This document shows positions 42,809-50,767 of a DNA stretch of 64,000 nucleotides, in pieces; position 1 is the first letter of the stretch, and every line of letters begins with the position of its first letter. Made by a program: the position numbers and the translations under genes. A model generated the notes under the pieces. The model was not told where the DNA came from. It worked only from the letters and a program-made list of their open reading frames with translations, and did no database searches. Origin of the DNA: DASXRU01 sp034665305 (lineage in GTDB: Bacteria; Acidobacteriota; Blastocatellia; Pyrinomonadales; Pyrinomonadaceae); NCBI GenBank assembly GCA_034665305.1, contig JAXDFZ010000011.1, positions 496,001 to 560,000 on the forward strand, written 5' to 3'.

Positions 42809-45232
42809 ATGGACTCACTGCTGCGCGATCTGCGGCTTTCCGCCCGCTCGCTGCTGAAGCATCCGGGCTTCACCGCCATTGCTGTCCTTACCCTGGCCAT
42901 CGGTATCGGTGCGAACACTACCATCTTTAGCACCGTCGATGCCCTGATCCTCCATCCATTCTCATTCGCCAAGCAGGATCGCCTCTTGGTGATCTGGGAA
43001 CAGAATCGCGCGATGGGGTTCCTGCGGGGCTCGGCCTCTGCCGGAAACTTCATCGACTGGCGTGACCAAAATCAAACCTGCGAAGCGGTCGTGGCTATTG
43101 AACAAAAGTCGTTCGACGTCTCTGACGGTTCGCACCCCGAGCGCTTTCCCGGTTACGGCGTCACGGCGGGGTTCTTCGACATTCTCGGGGTAAAGGCGGC
43201 CCGGGGACGGACCTTTCTTCCGGAAGACGAGCAGCCGGGCCACGAACAGGTTGTGGTCCTAAAGCACAGTTTCTGGCAGCAGCACTTCGGCGGCAACCCG
43301 GACATCGTCGGCAAAGAGATCAGTCTTAATCGCAAGCCATTCACTGTGGTTGGCGTGATGCCGGCCGATTTCAACTACCCCTACAACAGCGGCGAGATGT
43401 GGACGCCGCAGATTTTCACCCCGGCAGAACAAACGGAGCGCGGTAATCATTCCCTGCGCGTCATTGGATTAATGAAGCCCGGCGTTTCCGTGGAACAGGC
43501 GCGGGCCGACCTTCGCAGTATTTCGCAACGCGCGCAGCAACAGTATCCGGACACGAATGCCGGCCGCGATGCGAACGTCGTCACACTTACGGAGGACGCT
43601 GTGCGCGGCGCGAAAACCGGCGTTCCGATTCTGATGGGCGCCGTGGTTTTTGTTTTGCTGATCGCCTGCGCCAACGTGGCCAATCTTCTGTTGGTGCGCG
43701 CCGCCTCACGCCAGCGCGAGATTGCGGTGCGCTTGGCGCTCGGCGCCAGTCGCGCACGAATTATGAAGCAGGCACTTACCGAGAGCGCGCTGATTGGCTT
43801 GATGGGCGGAAGTCTGGGGCTGTTAATTTCCGTGTGGTCCATCGCCGCGCTCGCGCGTGGGATTCCCGAAGGCTATTCAAAATACATTCCCGGCTGGAAC
43901 CGGCTGGGGATAAATCTCACGGTCCTCGGTTTCACGTTTGTCTTATCGATGCTTTCCGGCCTAGTCGCAGGGCTGGGCCCGATCTGGCATTCCACCCGGA
44001 CGAATTTGAATGAGGCGTTGAAAGCCGGCGGCCGAAGCGATTCAAACGCCGGTCACAATCGTCTGCGTAATGTTCTGATCGTGGCGGAAGTGGCGTTATC
44101 GCTCGTGCTGCTGATCGGAGCCGGCCTGATGGTGCGCAGCTACGGGGAAATGATGCGCGCCGATCTAGGCATCAGACCTGATAACGTTTTAGCACTTCAG
44201 GTTTCGCTCGCCCCGGAGAGTTACGCTGATAAGAACAAGAAGATCGCGTTCTACGAACAGTTAACCGATCGCGTCGCGGCGTTGCCCGGCGTCGTCAAAG
44301 CCGGCGCCGTCAACATCGTTCCCTTCAGCTCCGGTGATCTGAGCAGCACATTTCAGATCATTGGCCGCACGCCTTTTCCGAAAGGCCAGGAACCAAACGC
44401 AGAGGTTCGCGTCGCTACGCCTGACTATTTTCAGGCAATTGGTACTGATCTGCGCCGCGGCCGCCTGTTCGATTCCCACGATGACGCTAATGCCGCGCGC
44501 GTCGTCCTGATTAATGAAGCCTTTGCGAGACGGTTCTTGGCCGGCGAAGAACCAATCGGACAGCGCCTGAACTTCGGTGGCGATGAAAAGGAAAATCAGG
44601 AGATCGTGGGCATCGTTGCCGATGTGAGAAATGACGACATCGACGAAGTGATCGATCCGATTGCGTATTCGCCTTACGCGCAGAATGTGCGAAACACGAT
44701 GAGCCTGGTCATTCGGGGAAGTCAGGATCCCAATCAGCTGACTGCGGCAGTGCGCGGTCAGGTGCAACTCCTGGATCCAAACCTGCCGGTTTCCAACGTC
44801 AAGCCCGTGGGCCAAATGATTGCCGAGCGAATCTCGCCGAAACGCTTGATGACTTACATCCTTGCAGTCTTTGCACTGATAGCTTTGCTGCTCGCGTCGA
44901 TCGGAATCTACGGGGTGATGTCATACGCAGTCACTCAGAGAACGCGGGAGATCGGAGTGCGCATGGCGTTGGGCGCGCAGGCTTTGGATGTGCTCAAACT
45001 GATCGTCAAAAACGGTATGACGATGGCGTTGGCCGGCGTGGCAATCGGGCTGGTCGGTTCGTTCGGACTTTCGCGACTGCTGGCAAATCTGTTGTTCAAG
45101 ACAAAGGCGACTGATCCCATGACGTTCGCGGCCGTTTCTGCGGCGTTGATCGTGGTGGCGTTACTCGCTTGCTACGTTCCGGCCCGGCGCGCGACCAGGG
45201 TTGATCCGTTGGTGGCCTTGCGAGACGAGTGA
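42809..45232 (+). CDS. ADOP-type MacB/FtsX permease 1
   Basis: 807 residues. First helix at about 20-40 (TAIAVLTLAIGIGANTTIF), a MacB periplasmic domain, FtsX block 1 near 279 (LLIACANVANLLLVRAASRQ), a second periplasmic domain and FtsX block 2 near 684 (ALIALLLASIGIYGVMSYAV). It ends CYVPARRATRVDPLVALRDE, the only one of the eight to finish RDE rather than RYE or RN. It has no ATPase domain. Translation should start at 42809, since the conserved MDSLLRDLRL lead begins there. Nearest permease to the adaptor and ATPase genes. Confidence 0.9.
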   Translation: MDSLLRDLRLSARSLLKHPGFTAIAVLTLAIGIGANTTIFSTVDALILHPFSFAKQDRLLVIWEQNRAMGFLRGSASAGNFIDWRDQNQTCEAVVAIEQKSFDVSDGSHPERFPGYGVTAGFFDILGVKAARGRTFLPEDEQPGHEQVVVLKHSFWQQHFGGNPDIVGKEISLNRKPFTVVGVMPADFNYPYNSGEMWTPQIFTPAEQTERGNHSLRVIGLMKPGVSVEQARADLRSISQRAQQQYPDTNAGRDANVVTLTEDAVRGAKTGVPILMGAVVFVLLIACANVANLLLVRAASRQREIAVRLALGASRARIMKQALTESALIGLMGGSLGLLISVWSIAALARGIPEGYSKYIPGWNRLGINLTVLGFTFVLSMLSGLVAGLGPIWHSTRTNLNEALKAGGRSDSNAGHNRLRNVLIVAEVALSLVLLIGAGLMVRSYGEMMRADLGIRPDNVLALQVSLAPESYADKNKKIAFYEQLTDRVAALPGVVKAGAVNIVPFSSGDLSSTFQIIGRTPFPKGQEPNAEVRVATPDYFQAIGTDLRRGRLFDSHDDANAARVVLINEAFARRFLAGEEPIGQRLNFGGDEKENQEIVGIVADVRNDDIDEVIDPIAYSPYAQNVRNTMSLVIRGSQDPNQLTAAVRGQVQLLDPNLPVSNVKPVGQMIAERISPKRLMTYILAVFALIALLLASIGIYGVMSYAVTQRTREIGVRMALGAQALDVLKLIVKNGMTMALAGVAIGLVGSFGLSRLLANLLFKTKATDPMTFAAVSAALIVVALLACYVPARRATRVDPLVALRDE

Positions 45233-45248
45233 GTTAACAGTTCGGGTT

Positions 45249-45491
45249 GTAACGCAAACTGTTAGTTTGCGGAATGGCTTGATTGACAATGAGCCTTGCA
45301 CAAAAACTCCAGATTTCTTTCTGCCTCCCCGTAAACGGGGAGGGATTGGGGATGGGGTTTCGCGCCGACAAACCTCTCCCCCAACCCCCTCTCCGCTTGC
45401 GGAGAGGGGGCGAGAAAAGACCTCTTGAGTGACTTTTGTGCAAAGCAGGGGCGATGGCTTAATGAGATCGCAAACTAACAGTTTGCGTTAC
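45249..45491. repeat. CGCAAACT inverted repeat with a nested element, before ADOP 2
   Basis: Outer arms GTAACGCAAACTGTTAGTTT and CGCAAACTAACAGTTTGCGT, as at 42731. Inside, 45296-45443 is a second element bounded by TTGCACAAAAACTCC and GACTTTTGTGCAA, containing hairpins CTCCCCGTAAACGGGGAG and CCTCTCCGCTTGCGGAGAGG. The right outer hairpin ends 6 bases before ATG 45498. Confidence 0.78.
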
Positions 45492-45497
45492 AAAATT

Positions 45498-47933
45498 ATG
45501 AACGCACTACTCAAAGACATTCGATATGGATTGCGCAGCCTGCTGAAACAGAGAGGCTTCACCGCGATTGTGGTGTTGACGCTGGCACTCGGCATCGGCG
45601 CCAGCACCGCGATCTTCAGCGTAGTCAACACCGTCCTCTTGCGGCCGTTGCCGTATCAGCGCGCGGACCAAATCGTCGCGATTCAGGAACTGGGACCCGA
45701 CAAGAAAAAAGTCCAGGTCACGCCGGCCAACTTTCTTGATTGGCGAGCTCAGAACACCGTATTTGAACAACTCGCTGCGATCCTGACTCGTCCGGCGAAT
45801 CTCAACGCCGCCGATCAGACCGAGCGGATCGATCTGGCAATGGCTTCGGCAAACTTCTTCACGGTGTTCGGCGCACAGCCCGAGCAGGGCCGGCTCTTTA
45901 TTCCCGCGGACGAGCAGGCAGGACACGCGCCTGTAGTAGTTATCAGTCACTCCCTTTGGCAGCGCCGTTTCGGTAGCGACGGAGCGTTGGTCGGAAAACA
46001 GATCACCCTGGACGGTGTGAGTTATTCCGTGATCGGCATCGCGCCCACAGGTTTCCACTATCCCGACAAGACGGACGTTTGGATACCGCCGTTCAAGTTA
46101 GCGCCGTCGTTGACTGAAACAATGGATGTCACGCAGGTGCGCGGCTTCGGATTTCTCCAGGCCGTTGCTCTTTTGAAACCCGGCGTGTCCTTAGCGCAGG
46201 CGGCCGCTGAAATGGAAACGATCACGGCGCGGCTGCGCCAGCAATATCCGGAAACGAATAACCGCCGCTTTAACCGCGTAGTTTCCCTGCAGGAACATCT
46301 GGTTGGCGAGACCGGTTCGATGTTGTTGCTGTTGTTCGGCGCGGTGGGTTTCCTTTTATTAATTGCTTGCGCGAACGTCGCCAATCTCTTGTTAGCGAGC
46401 GCAGCCAAACGGCAAAGGGAAATCGCGATCCGCATGGCGTTGGGCGCTTCCCGCTTCCAGGTCATACGGCAATTGCTGACCGAAAGCACGCTGTTGGCAT
46501 TAGCCGGCGGGGCGATTGGGTTGTTGCTGGCTTTATGGGGTGTGGCTTTGATGACCAAGCTGTTGCCCCGCGATTTTCCCCGCGTTGGCGAAATCACACT
46601 TGATTGGCGGGTGCTGACGTTCACGTTGGCGGCGGCAATCTTTACCGGAATTCTTTTCGGATTAGCGCCCTCGCTCCAGGCTTCAAATCCTGACGTCCAG
46701 GATTCGCTCAAGGAACTTGGCCGCGGCGCCTCAACCAGCCGGCGGCACAACCGTCTCCGCAATTTGTTGATCGTTGGCGAGGTTGCCTTGTCCGTGGTGT
46801 TGCTGGTCGGAGCAGGTTTGCTGTTCCGAAGTTTCATGCAACTGCAGGCAGTCAACACGGGCTTCTCTTCGCAACAAGTTCTGACGGCGCGATTGGCGCC
46901 GGCCGGCAACTCTTATCGCCGCGATAGTGACTATATCGCTTTCTACAGTCAGGTGATGCAGCGCGTTGGTGCCGTGCCTGGAGTTAGTTCCATTGGTTCT
47001 ATCAACACGCTGCCACTCGATAAGGGGCCGACCGCCGGATTCAGAATCGAAGGCCGCGAGCCGCTCACTCAGGATAAATGGCCGGGCGCGAATTATCGCA
47101 GCGTAAGCCCCGATTACTTTCGCACGATGAACATCTCGCTGCCCCAGGGCCGGGCTTTCAACGATCGCGATGTCGAAGGCGAGCCGCTCGTAATGATCAT
47201 CAATCAGGCCCTGGCCCGCCGTGACTTTCCCAACGAAGACCCGATCGGAAAACGAATCAATCTGGGCAACATTGATGCGAATCGACAACCAGTCTGGTTT
47301 GAAATTGTGGGTGTGGCGGGAAACGTCCGCAGTCTGGAGCTGAAGGAAGAAGCGACGCCAGAGTTTTATCTCTCGTCATTACAAGACACTTTCACGAACA
47401 TGTTCGTCGTAGTGCGATCTTCGATCGAACCGACCGCCGTCGTTCCGGCGTTGCGGGCCGCGGTGGCTGAAGTGGATCGGACCGCCGCCATCTCTGACGT
47501 CAAGACGATGGACCACATTGTGAGCGAATCGGTAACCCAACCCCGTTTCAACTTCTTCCTGGTCGGTCTGTTCAGCAGCATCGCGCTGCTGTTGTCGGCT
47601 GCCGGCATTTACGGCGTGACTGCTTACTCAGTCAGTCAGCGGACGCAGGAGTTTGGCATTCGCATGGCGCTGGGCGCGCAGGTCGGCGACGTGTTGCGGA
47701 TGATTTTGCGACAGGGCATGTCGTTAATTTGCGTCGGCATCGCCCTTGGCCTGGTAGCGTCCTTTGCCCTAACGCGTTTGTTGAAGAAATTACTTTTTGG
47801 CGTGAGCGTAACTGATCCGCTGACCTTCGTCGCGATCACGTTGCTGCTCGGCTTCGTTGCCTTGATCGCGTGCTACATACCGGCGCGCCGGGCGACGAAA
47901 GTGAATCCCTTAGTGGCGCTCAGGTATGAGTAG
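45498..47933 (+). CDS. ADOP-type MacB/FtsX permease 2
   Basis: 811 residues. Lead MNALLKDIRYGLRSLLKQRG. FtsX block 1 near residue 284 (LLIACANVANLLLASAAKRQ) and block 2 near 686 (FSSIALLLSAAGIYGVTAYS). The C-terminus is CYIPARRATKVNPLVALRYE, with Asn where its relatives have Asp. The conserved lead begins at ATG 45498, so the longer frame from 45429 is a leftover that crosses the repeat. A partly GAG-like ribosome site lies upstream of the hairpin. Two periplasmic domains separate the FtsX blocks, as in the other copies. Confidence 0.9.
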   Translation: MNALLKDIRYGLRSLLKQRGFTAIVVLTLALGIGASTAIFSVVNTVLLRPLPYQRADQIVAIQELGPDKKKVQVTPANFLDWRAQNTVFEQLAAILTRPANLNAADQTERIDLAMASANFFTVFGAQPEQGRLFIPADEQAGHAPVVVISHSLWQRRFGSDGALVGKQITLDGVSYSVIGIAPTGFHYPDKTDVWIPPFKLAPSLTETMDVTQVRGFGFLQAVALLKPGVSLAQAAAEMETITARLRQQYPETNNRRFNRVVSLQEHLVGETGSMLLLLFGAVGFLLLIACANVANLLLASAAKRQREIAIRMALGASRFQVIRQLLTESTLLALAGGAIGLLLALWGVALMTKLLPRDFPRVGEITLDWRVLTFTLAAAIFTGILFGLAPSLQASNPDVQDSLKELGRGASTSRRHNRLRNLLIVGEVALSVVLLVGAGLLFRSFMQLQAVNTGFSSQQVLTARLAPAGNSYRRDSDYIAFYSQVMQRVGAVPGVSSIGSINTLPLDKGPTAGFRIEGREPLTQDKWPGANYRSVSPDYFRTMNISLPQGRAFNDRDVEGEPLVMIINQALARRDFPNEDPIGKRINLGNIDANRQPVWFEIVGVAGNVRSLELKEEATPEFYLSSLQDTFTNMFVVVRSSIEPTAVVPALRAAVAEVDRTAAISDVKTMDHIVSESVTQPRFNFFLVGLFSSIALLLSAAGIYGVTAYSVSQRTQEFGIRMALGAQVGDVLRMILRQGMSLICVGIALGLVASFALTRLLKKLLFGVSVTDPLTFVAITLLLGFVALIACYIPARRATKVNPLVALRYE

Positions 47934-47984
47934 TGATCATCGGTGCTGGAGTTCGTGATTGTCGGCACTCGTTCGCTTCAGGTT

Positions 47985-48129
47985 GTCATTAATACCGCAC
48001 TTCAGTGCGGTGATCCTGGCGGCGGCGGGGAAGGGAAACCGTTTCAACGGTTTCTCCGGACATAAACCGTTAAAACGGTTGGGGCATTTGATCGGCGCGC
48101 GACACCTGACTAGTCAGGTGTTAATGAGA
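47985..48129. repeat. MITE-like element family C, copy 1, before ADOP 3
   Basis: Ends TCATTAATACCGCACTTCAG and CACCTGACTAGTCAGGTG followed by TTAATGAGA. Inner hairpins are AAACCGTTTCAACGGTTT and AACCGTTAAAACGGTT. The ends pair with each other and each is also a hairpin. Sister copies are at 53232 and 63752. Confidence 0.8.
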
Positions 48130-48154
48130 GGCAGTAACGAACAATCAAGGAGAT

Positions 48155-48177
48155 CGCAAACTAGCAGTTTGCGTTAC
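48155..48177. repeat. CGCAAACT hairpin just before the start of ADOP 3
   Basis: CGCAAACTAGCAGTTTGCG is a perfect 8-bp stem with a 3-base loop, 3 bases before ATG 48181. AGGAG lies just upstream (48148-48152). If the stem forms, the distance from AGGAG to ATG is about 9 bases. The left arm seen at 42731 and 45249 is missing here. Confidence 0.7.
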
Positions 48178-48180
48178 AAC

Positions 48181-50592
48181 ATGATGGATACACTGCTGCA
48201 AGACATTCGCTACGCGATGCGTGGGTTTTTGAAACGTCCGGGCTTCACGGCCACCGCCCTGCTTGCCCTCGCGCTCGGCATCGGAGCGAACACGGCGATC
48301 TTTAGTTTAGTAAACGCCGTCCTGCTGCGGCCGTTGCCGTTCGCCGAACCGAGTCGTTTGATCTGGATGTTTGGCAACGTTCGCAACGGCACCAACCGCG
48401 CGAGTGTGGCGCCGCTCGACTATCTTGACTTCCGCCAACAGAACTCGACCTTCGAACAATTCGCAGCGTTGTTTGTTGTGCCCCAGCCGCTAAACCTCAC
48501 GGGTACCGGTGAGCCCGAACGCTTGTCTGCCGCGGCCGTGACCGGAAATTATTTTGCGGCGATGGGTGTGACTCCAATGCTGGGCCGCGGGTTCCAGATT
48601 GCAAACGAACAACCCGACCAAAACCAGGTAGCGGTGATCAGCTACGCGCTTTGGCAACGGCGCTTTGCCGGCGATCCGGCGATAGTGGGGAAAACGGTGA
48701 CGTTGGCCGGGAAAACTTCCGAGATCATTGGCGTGATGCCGCAGGAGTTTAGTTTTCCCCAGACCGCAGAGTTGTGGGTGCCGCTCAACTTCGACAGCGG
48801 TCCCGAAATGAAACAGCGCAAGGCGCATTTCCTGCGACCGGTTGGACGCTTGAAGCCGGGGGTCACCCTGGCCCAGGCCCAGGCGGATCTGGATGCGGTG
48901 GCGCGCCGTCTGGAGGAGGCGTATCCGGACAGCAATACCGGTTGGGGTCTACGGCTGGTTCCATTACAGGAACAACTGGTGGGCAACATCAGGCCGACGT
49001 TGTTGATACTTTTCGGCTCAGTCGGTTTTGTGTTGCTGATCGCGTGCGCCAACGTCGCTAACCTCTTGCTGGTGCGCGCCGCAGCCCGGGAGCGCGAAAT
49101 CGCGTTGCGTACTGCGCTGGGCGCCGGCCGCCTGCGTATCGTGCGGCAGATGATCACGGAGAGCGTGCTGCTCGCTCTTGGCGGCGGCGCGCTGGGGGCG
49201 TTGCTCGCGATTTGGGGAGTCGAACTGTTGGTGAAGCTCAGTGACGGAAGTATCCCCTCGACGGCGCAAGTCAAAATCGATCTTACCGTTCTGGCTTTCA
49301 CTTTTGCAGTCTCGGTGATCACCGGCGTGTTGTTTGGTTTGGCGCCGGCCCTGCGAACGCTAAAATTAAATCTTACCGAAACACTTAAAGAGGGTGGCCG
49401 CAGCGGCAGCGAAGGTTCGCCGCGCAATCGCATTCGCAGCGCGCTGGTGGTGATAGAGAGCGCCGTTGCCGTGGTGTTGCTGATCGGCGCCGGACTGCTG
49501 ATTCGCAGTTTCATGCGGTTGCAAAACACCAGCCCGGGTTTTGACTCGCATGGTGTGCTGACGATGCGGGTGGAATTGCCGCGCGCGAAGTATCCCACGC
49601 CTGATAAAGCCGGAAACTTCTTTGGGCAACTGGAAAACCGGGTGGCGGGGCTGCCGGGGGTTGAAAGCGTAGGATTGATCAGCGAACTCCCGCTGAGCGG
49701 ACAACCTAACGACATGCCATTCACGGTGGAGGGCCGCCCGCCACTTGCTCCCGATCAAAAACTGGGCGCCGACTTTCGCAGAATCAATGACCAGTATTTC
49801 AAAGCAATGCACATCCCGCTGCTGCGCGGGCGGAATTTCACCACCCAGGAAGCGCACGAGGCAGCGAAAGTAATCATCATCAGCGACCTGTTTGCACAGC
49901 AGATTTTTCCCAATGAAGAACCTCTGGGCAGGCGCCTCATAACGTCATTCAAGAACGAGCCGCACGAGATCATCGGCATCGTGGGTGACATCCGGCACCG
50001 GACGATGGAGGCGGATCCTTTGCCGGCAATGTACTTGCCGACCATTCAAACCGGAGCGATGAATCTGGTGCTGCGCACAACCGGCGATCCCGTCAACCTG
50101 GCATCCGGCGTTCGCAGCGAAGTGCAGGGAATCGATCCTGATCAGCCAGTGGCCATCGTCAGGACCATGGATGATTGGATGGACCGATCGTTTGCGGCGT
50201 CGCGGTATCGCACTGCGCTGCTCGGGTTGCTCGCCCTCGTCGCCCTGGTGCTGGCGTCAACGGGAATCTACGGCGTCATGTCTTACTCAGTAGCGCAGCG
50301 AACGCATGAAATCGGCGTGCGCATGGCGCTGGGAGCGAAGCGTTTCGATGTGCTGCGCCTCGTGGTGGGCCAGGGCATGGCGCTGGTGGTCGTGGGCGTC
50401 GTACTCGGAGTCGCCGGAGCATTCGCACTAACGCGCTTGATGGAGAGTTTGCTTTTTGGCGTGACGGCGAAAGACCCGCTCACGTTTGTGGTCGTGGCCG
50501 CGCTGCTGACGCTGGTGGCCTTCGTGGCCTGTTACATCCCGGCCCGGCGCGCAACGAAAGTCGATCCCTTAGTGGCGCTGAGGTACGAATGA
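48181..50592 (+). CDS. ADOP-type MacB/FtsX permease 3
   Basis: 803 residues from ATG 48181 (MMDTLLQDIRYAMRGFLKRP). FtsX block 1 near 282 (LLIACANVANLLLVRAAARE) and block 2 near 679 (LALVALVLASTGIYGVMSYS), ending CYIPARRATKVDPLVALRYE. The periplasmic part between includes PFTVEGRPPLAPDQKLGADF, a motif shared in outline with permeases 4 and 5. An upstream in-frame extension to 47959 runs through repeat DNA and is not part of the gene. No ATPase domain. Confidence 0.9.
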   Translation: MMDTLLQDIRYAMRGFLKRPGFTATALLALALGIGANTAIFSLVNAVLLRPLPFAEPSRLIWMFGNVRNGTNRASVAPLDYLDFRQQNSTFEQFAALFVVPQPLNLTGTGEPERLSAAAVTGNYFAAMGVTPMLGRGFQIANEQPDQNQVAVISYALWQRRFAGDPAIVGKTVTLAGKTSEIIGVMPQEFSFPQTAELWVPLNFDSGPEMKQRKAHFLRPVGRLKPGVTLAQAQADLDAVARRLEEAYPDSNTGWGLRLVPLQEQLVGNIRPTLLILFGSVGFVLLIACANVANLLLVRAAAREREIALRTALGAGRLRIVRQMITESVLLALGGGALGALLAIWGVELLVKLSDGSIPSTAQVKIDLTVLAFTFAVSVITGVLFGLAPALRTLKLNLTETLKEGGRSGSEGSPRNRIRSALVVIESAVAVVLLIGAGLLIRSFMRLQNTSPGFDSHGVLTMRVELPRAKYPTPDKAGNFFGQLENRVAGLPGVESVGLISELPLSGQPNDMPFTVEGRPPLAPDQKLGADFRRINDQYFKAMHIPLLRGRNFTTQEAHEAAKVIIISDLFAQQIFPNEEPLGRRLITSFKNEPHEIIGIVGDIRHRTMEADPLPAMYLPTIQTGAMNLVLRTTGDPVNLASGVRSEVQGIDPDQPVAIVRTMDDWMDRSFAASRYRTALLGLLALVALVLASTGIYGVMSYSVAQRTHEIGVRMALGAKRFDVLRLVVGQGMALVVVGVVLGVAGAFALTRLMESLLFGVTAKDPLTFVVVAALLTLVAFVACYIPARRATKVDPLVALRYE

Positions 50593-50595
50593 GGG

Positions 50596-50757
50596 GTTTC
50601 AGGTTTCAGGTTTCAGGTCTTAGGTCTCAGGTCTCAAGTCTCAAGTCTCAGAAGTACGGTGGTTGAGATCAGAAAACGAGAGGCTAGCTAAGACTCAGAA
50701 CAGAAACCTGAAACCTGAAACCTAAAACCTGAGACCTGAAACCTGAGACTTGGGACT
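50596..50757. repeat. heptamer inverted repeat family D, copy 1, before ADOP 4
   Basis: A left block of about eight heptamers of the GGTTTCA / GGTCTCA / AGTCTCA type (50596-50650) faces a right block of ACCTGAA / ACCTGAG units (50703-50757). The two can pair over about 50 bp, so a large cruciform is possible. Confidence 0.78.
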
Positions 50758-50767
50758 TTAAGAAAAC

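Noticed and set aside
50596..50757. Heptamer repeats considered as a CRISPR array
   Set aside because: Units are 7 bp with no spacers of even length, and the two blocks are inverted. No cas gene is near.
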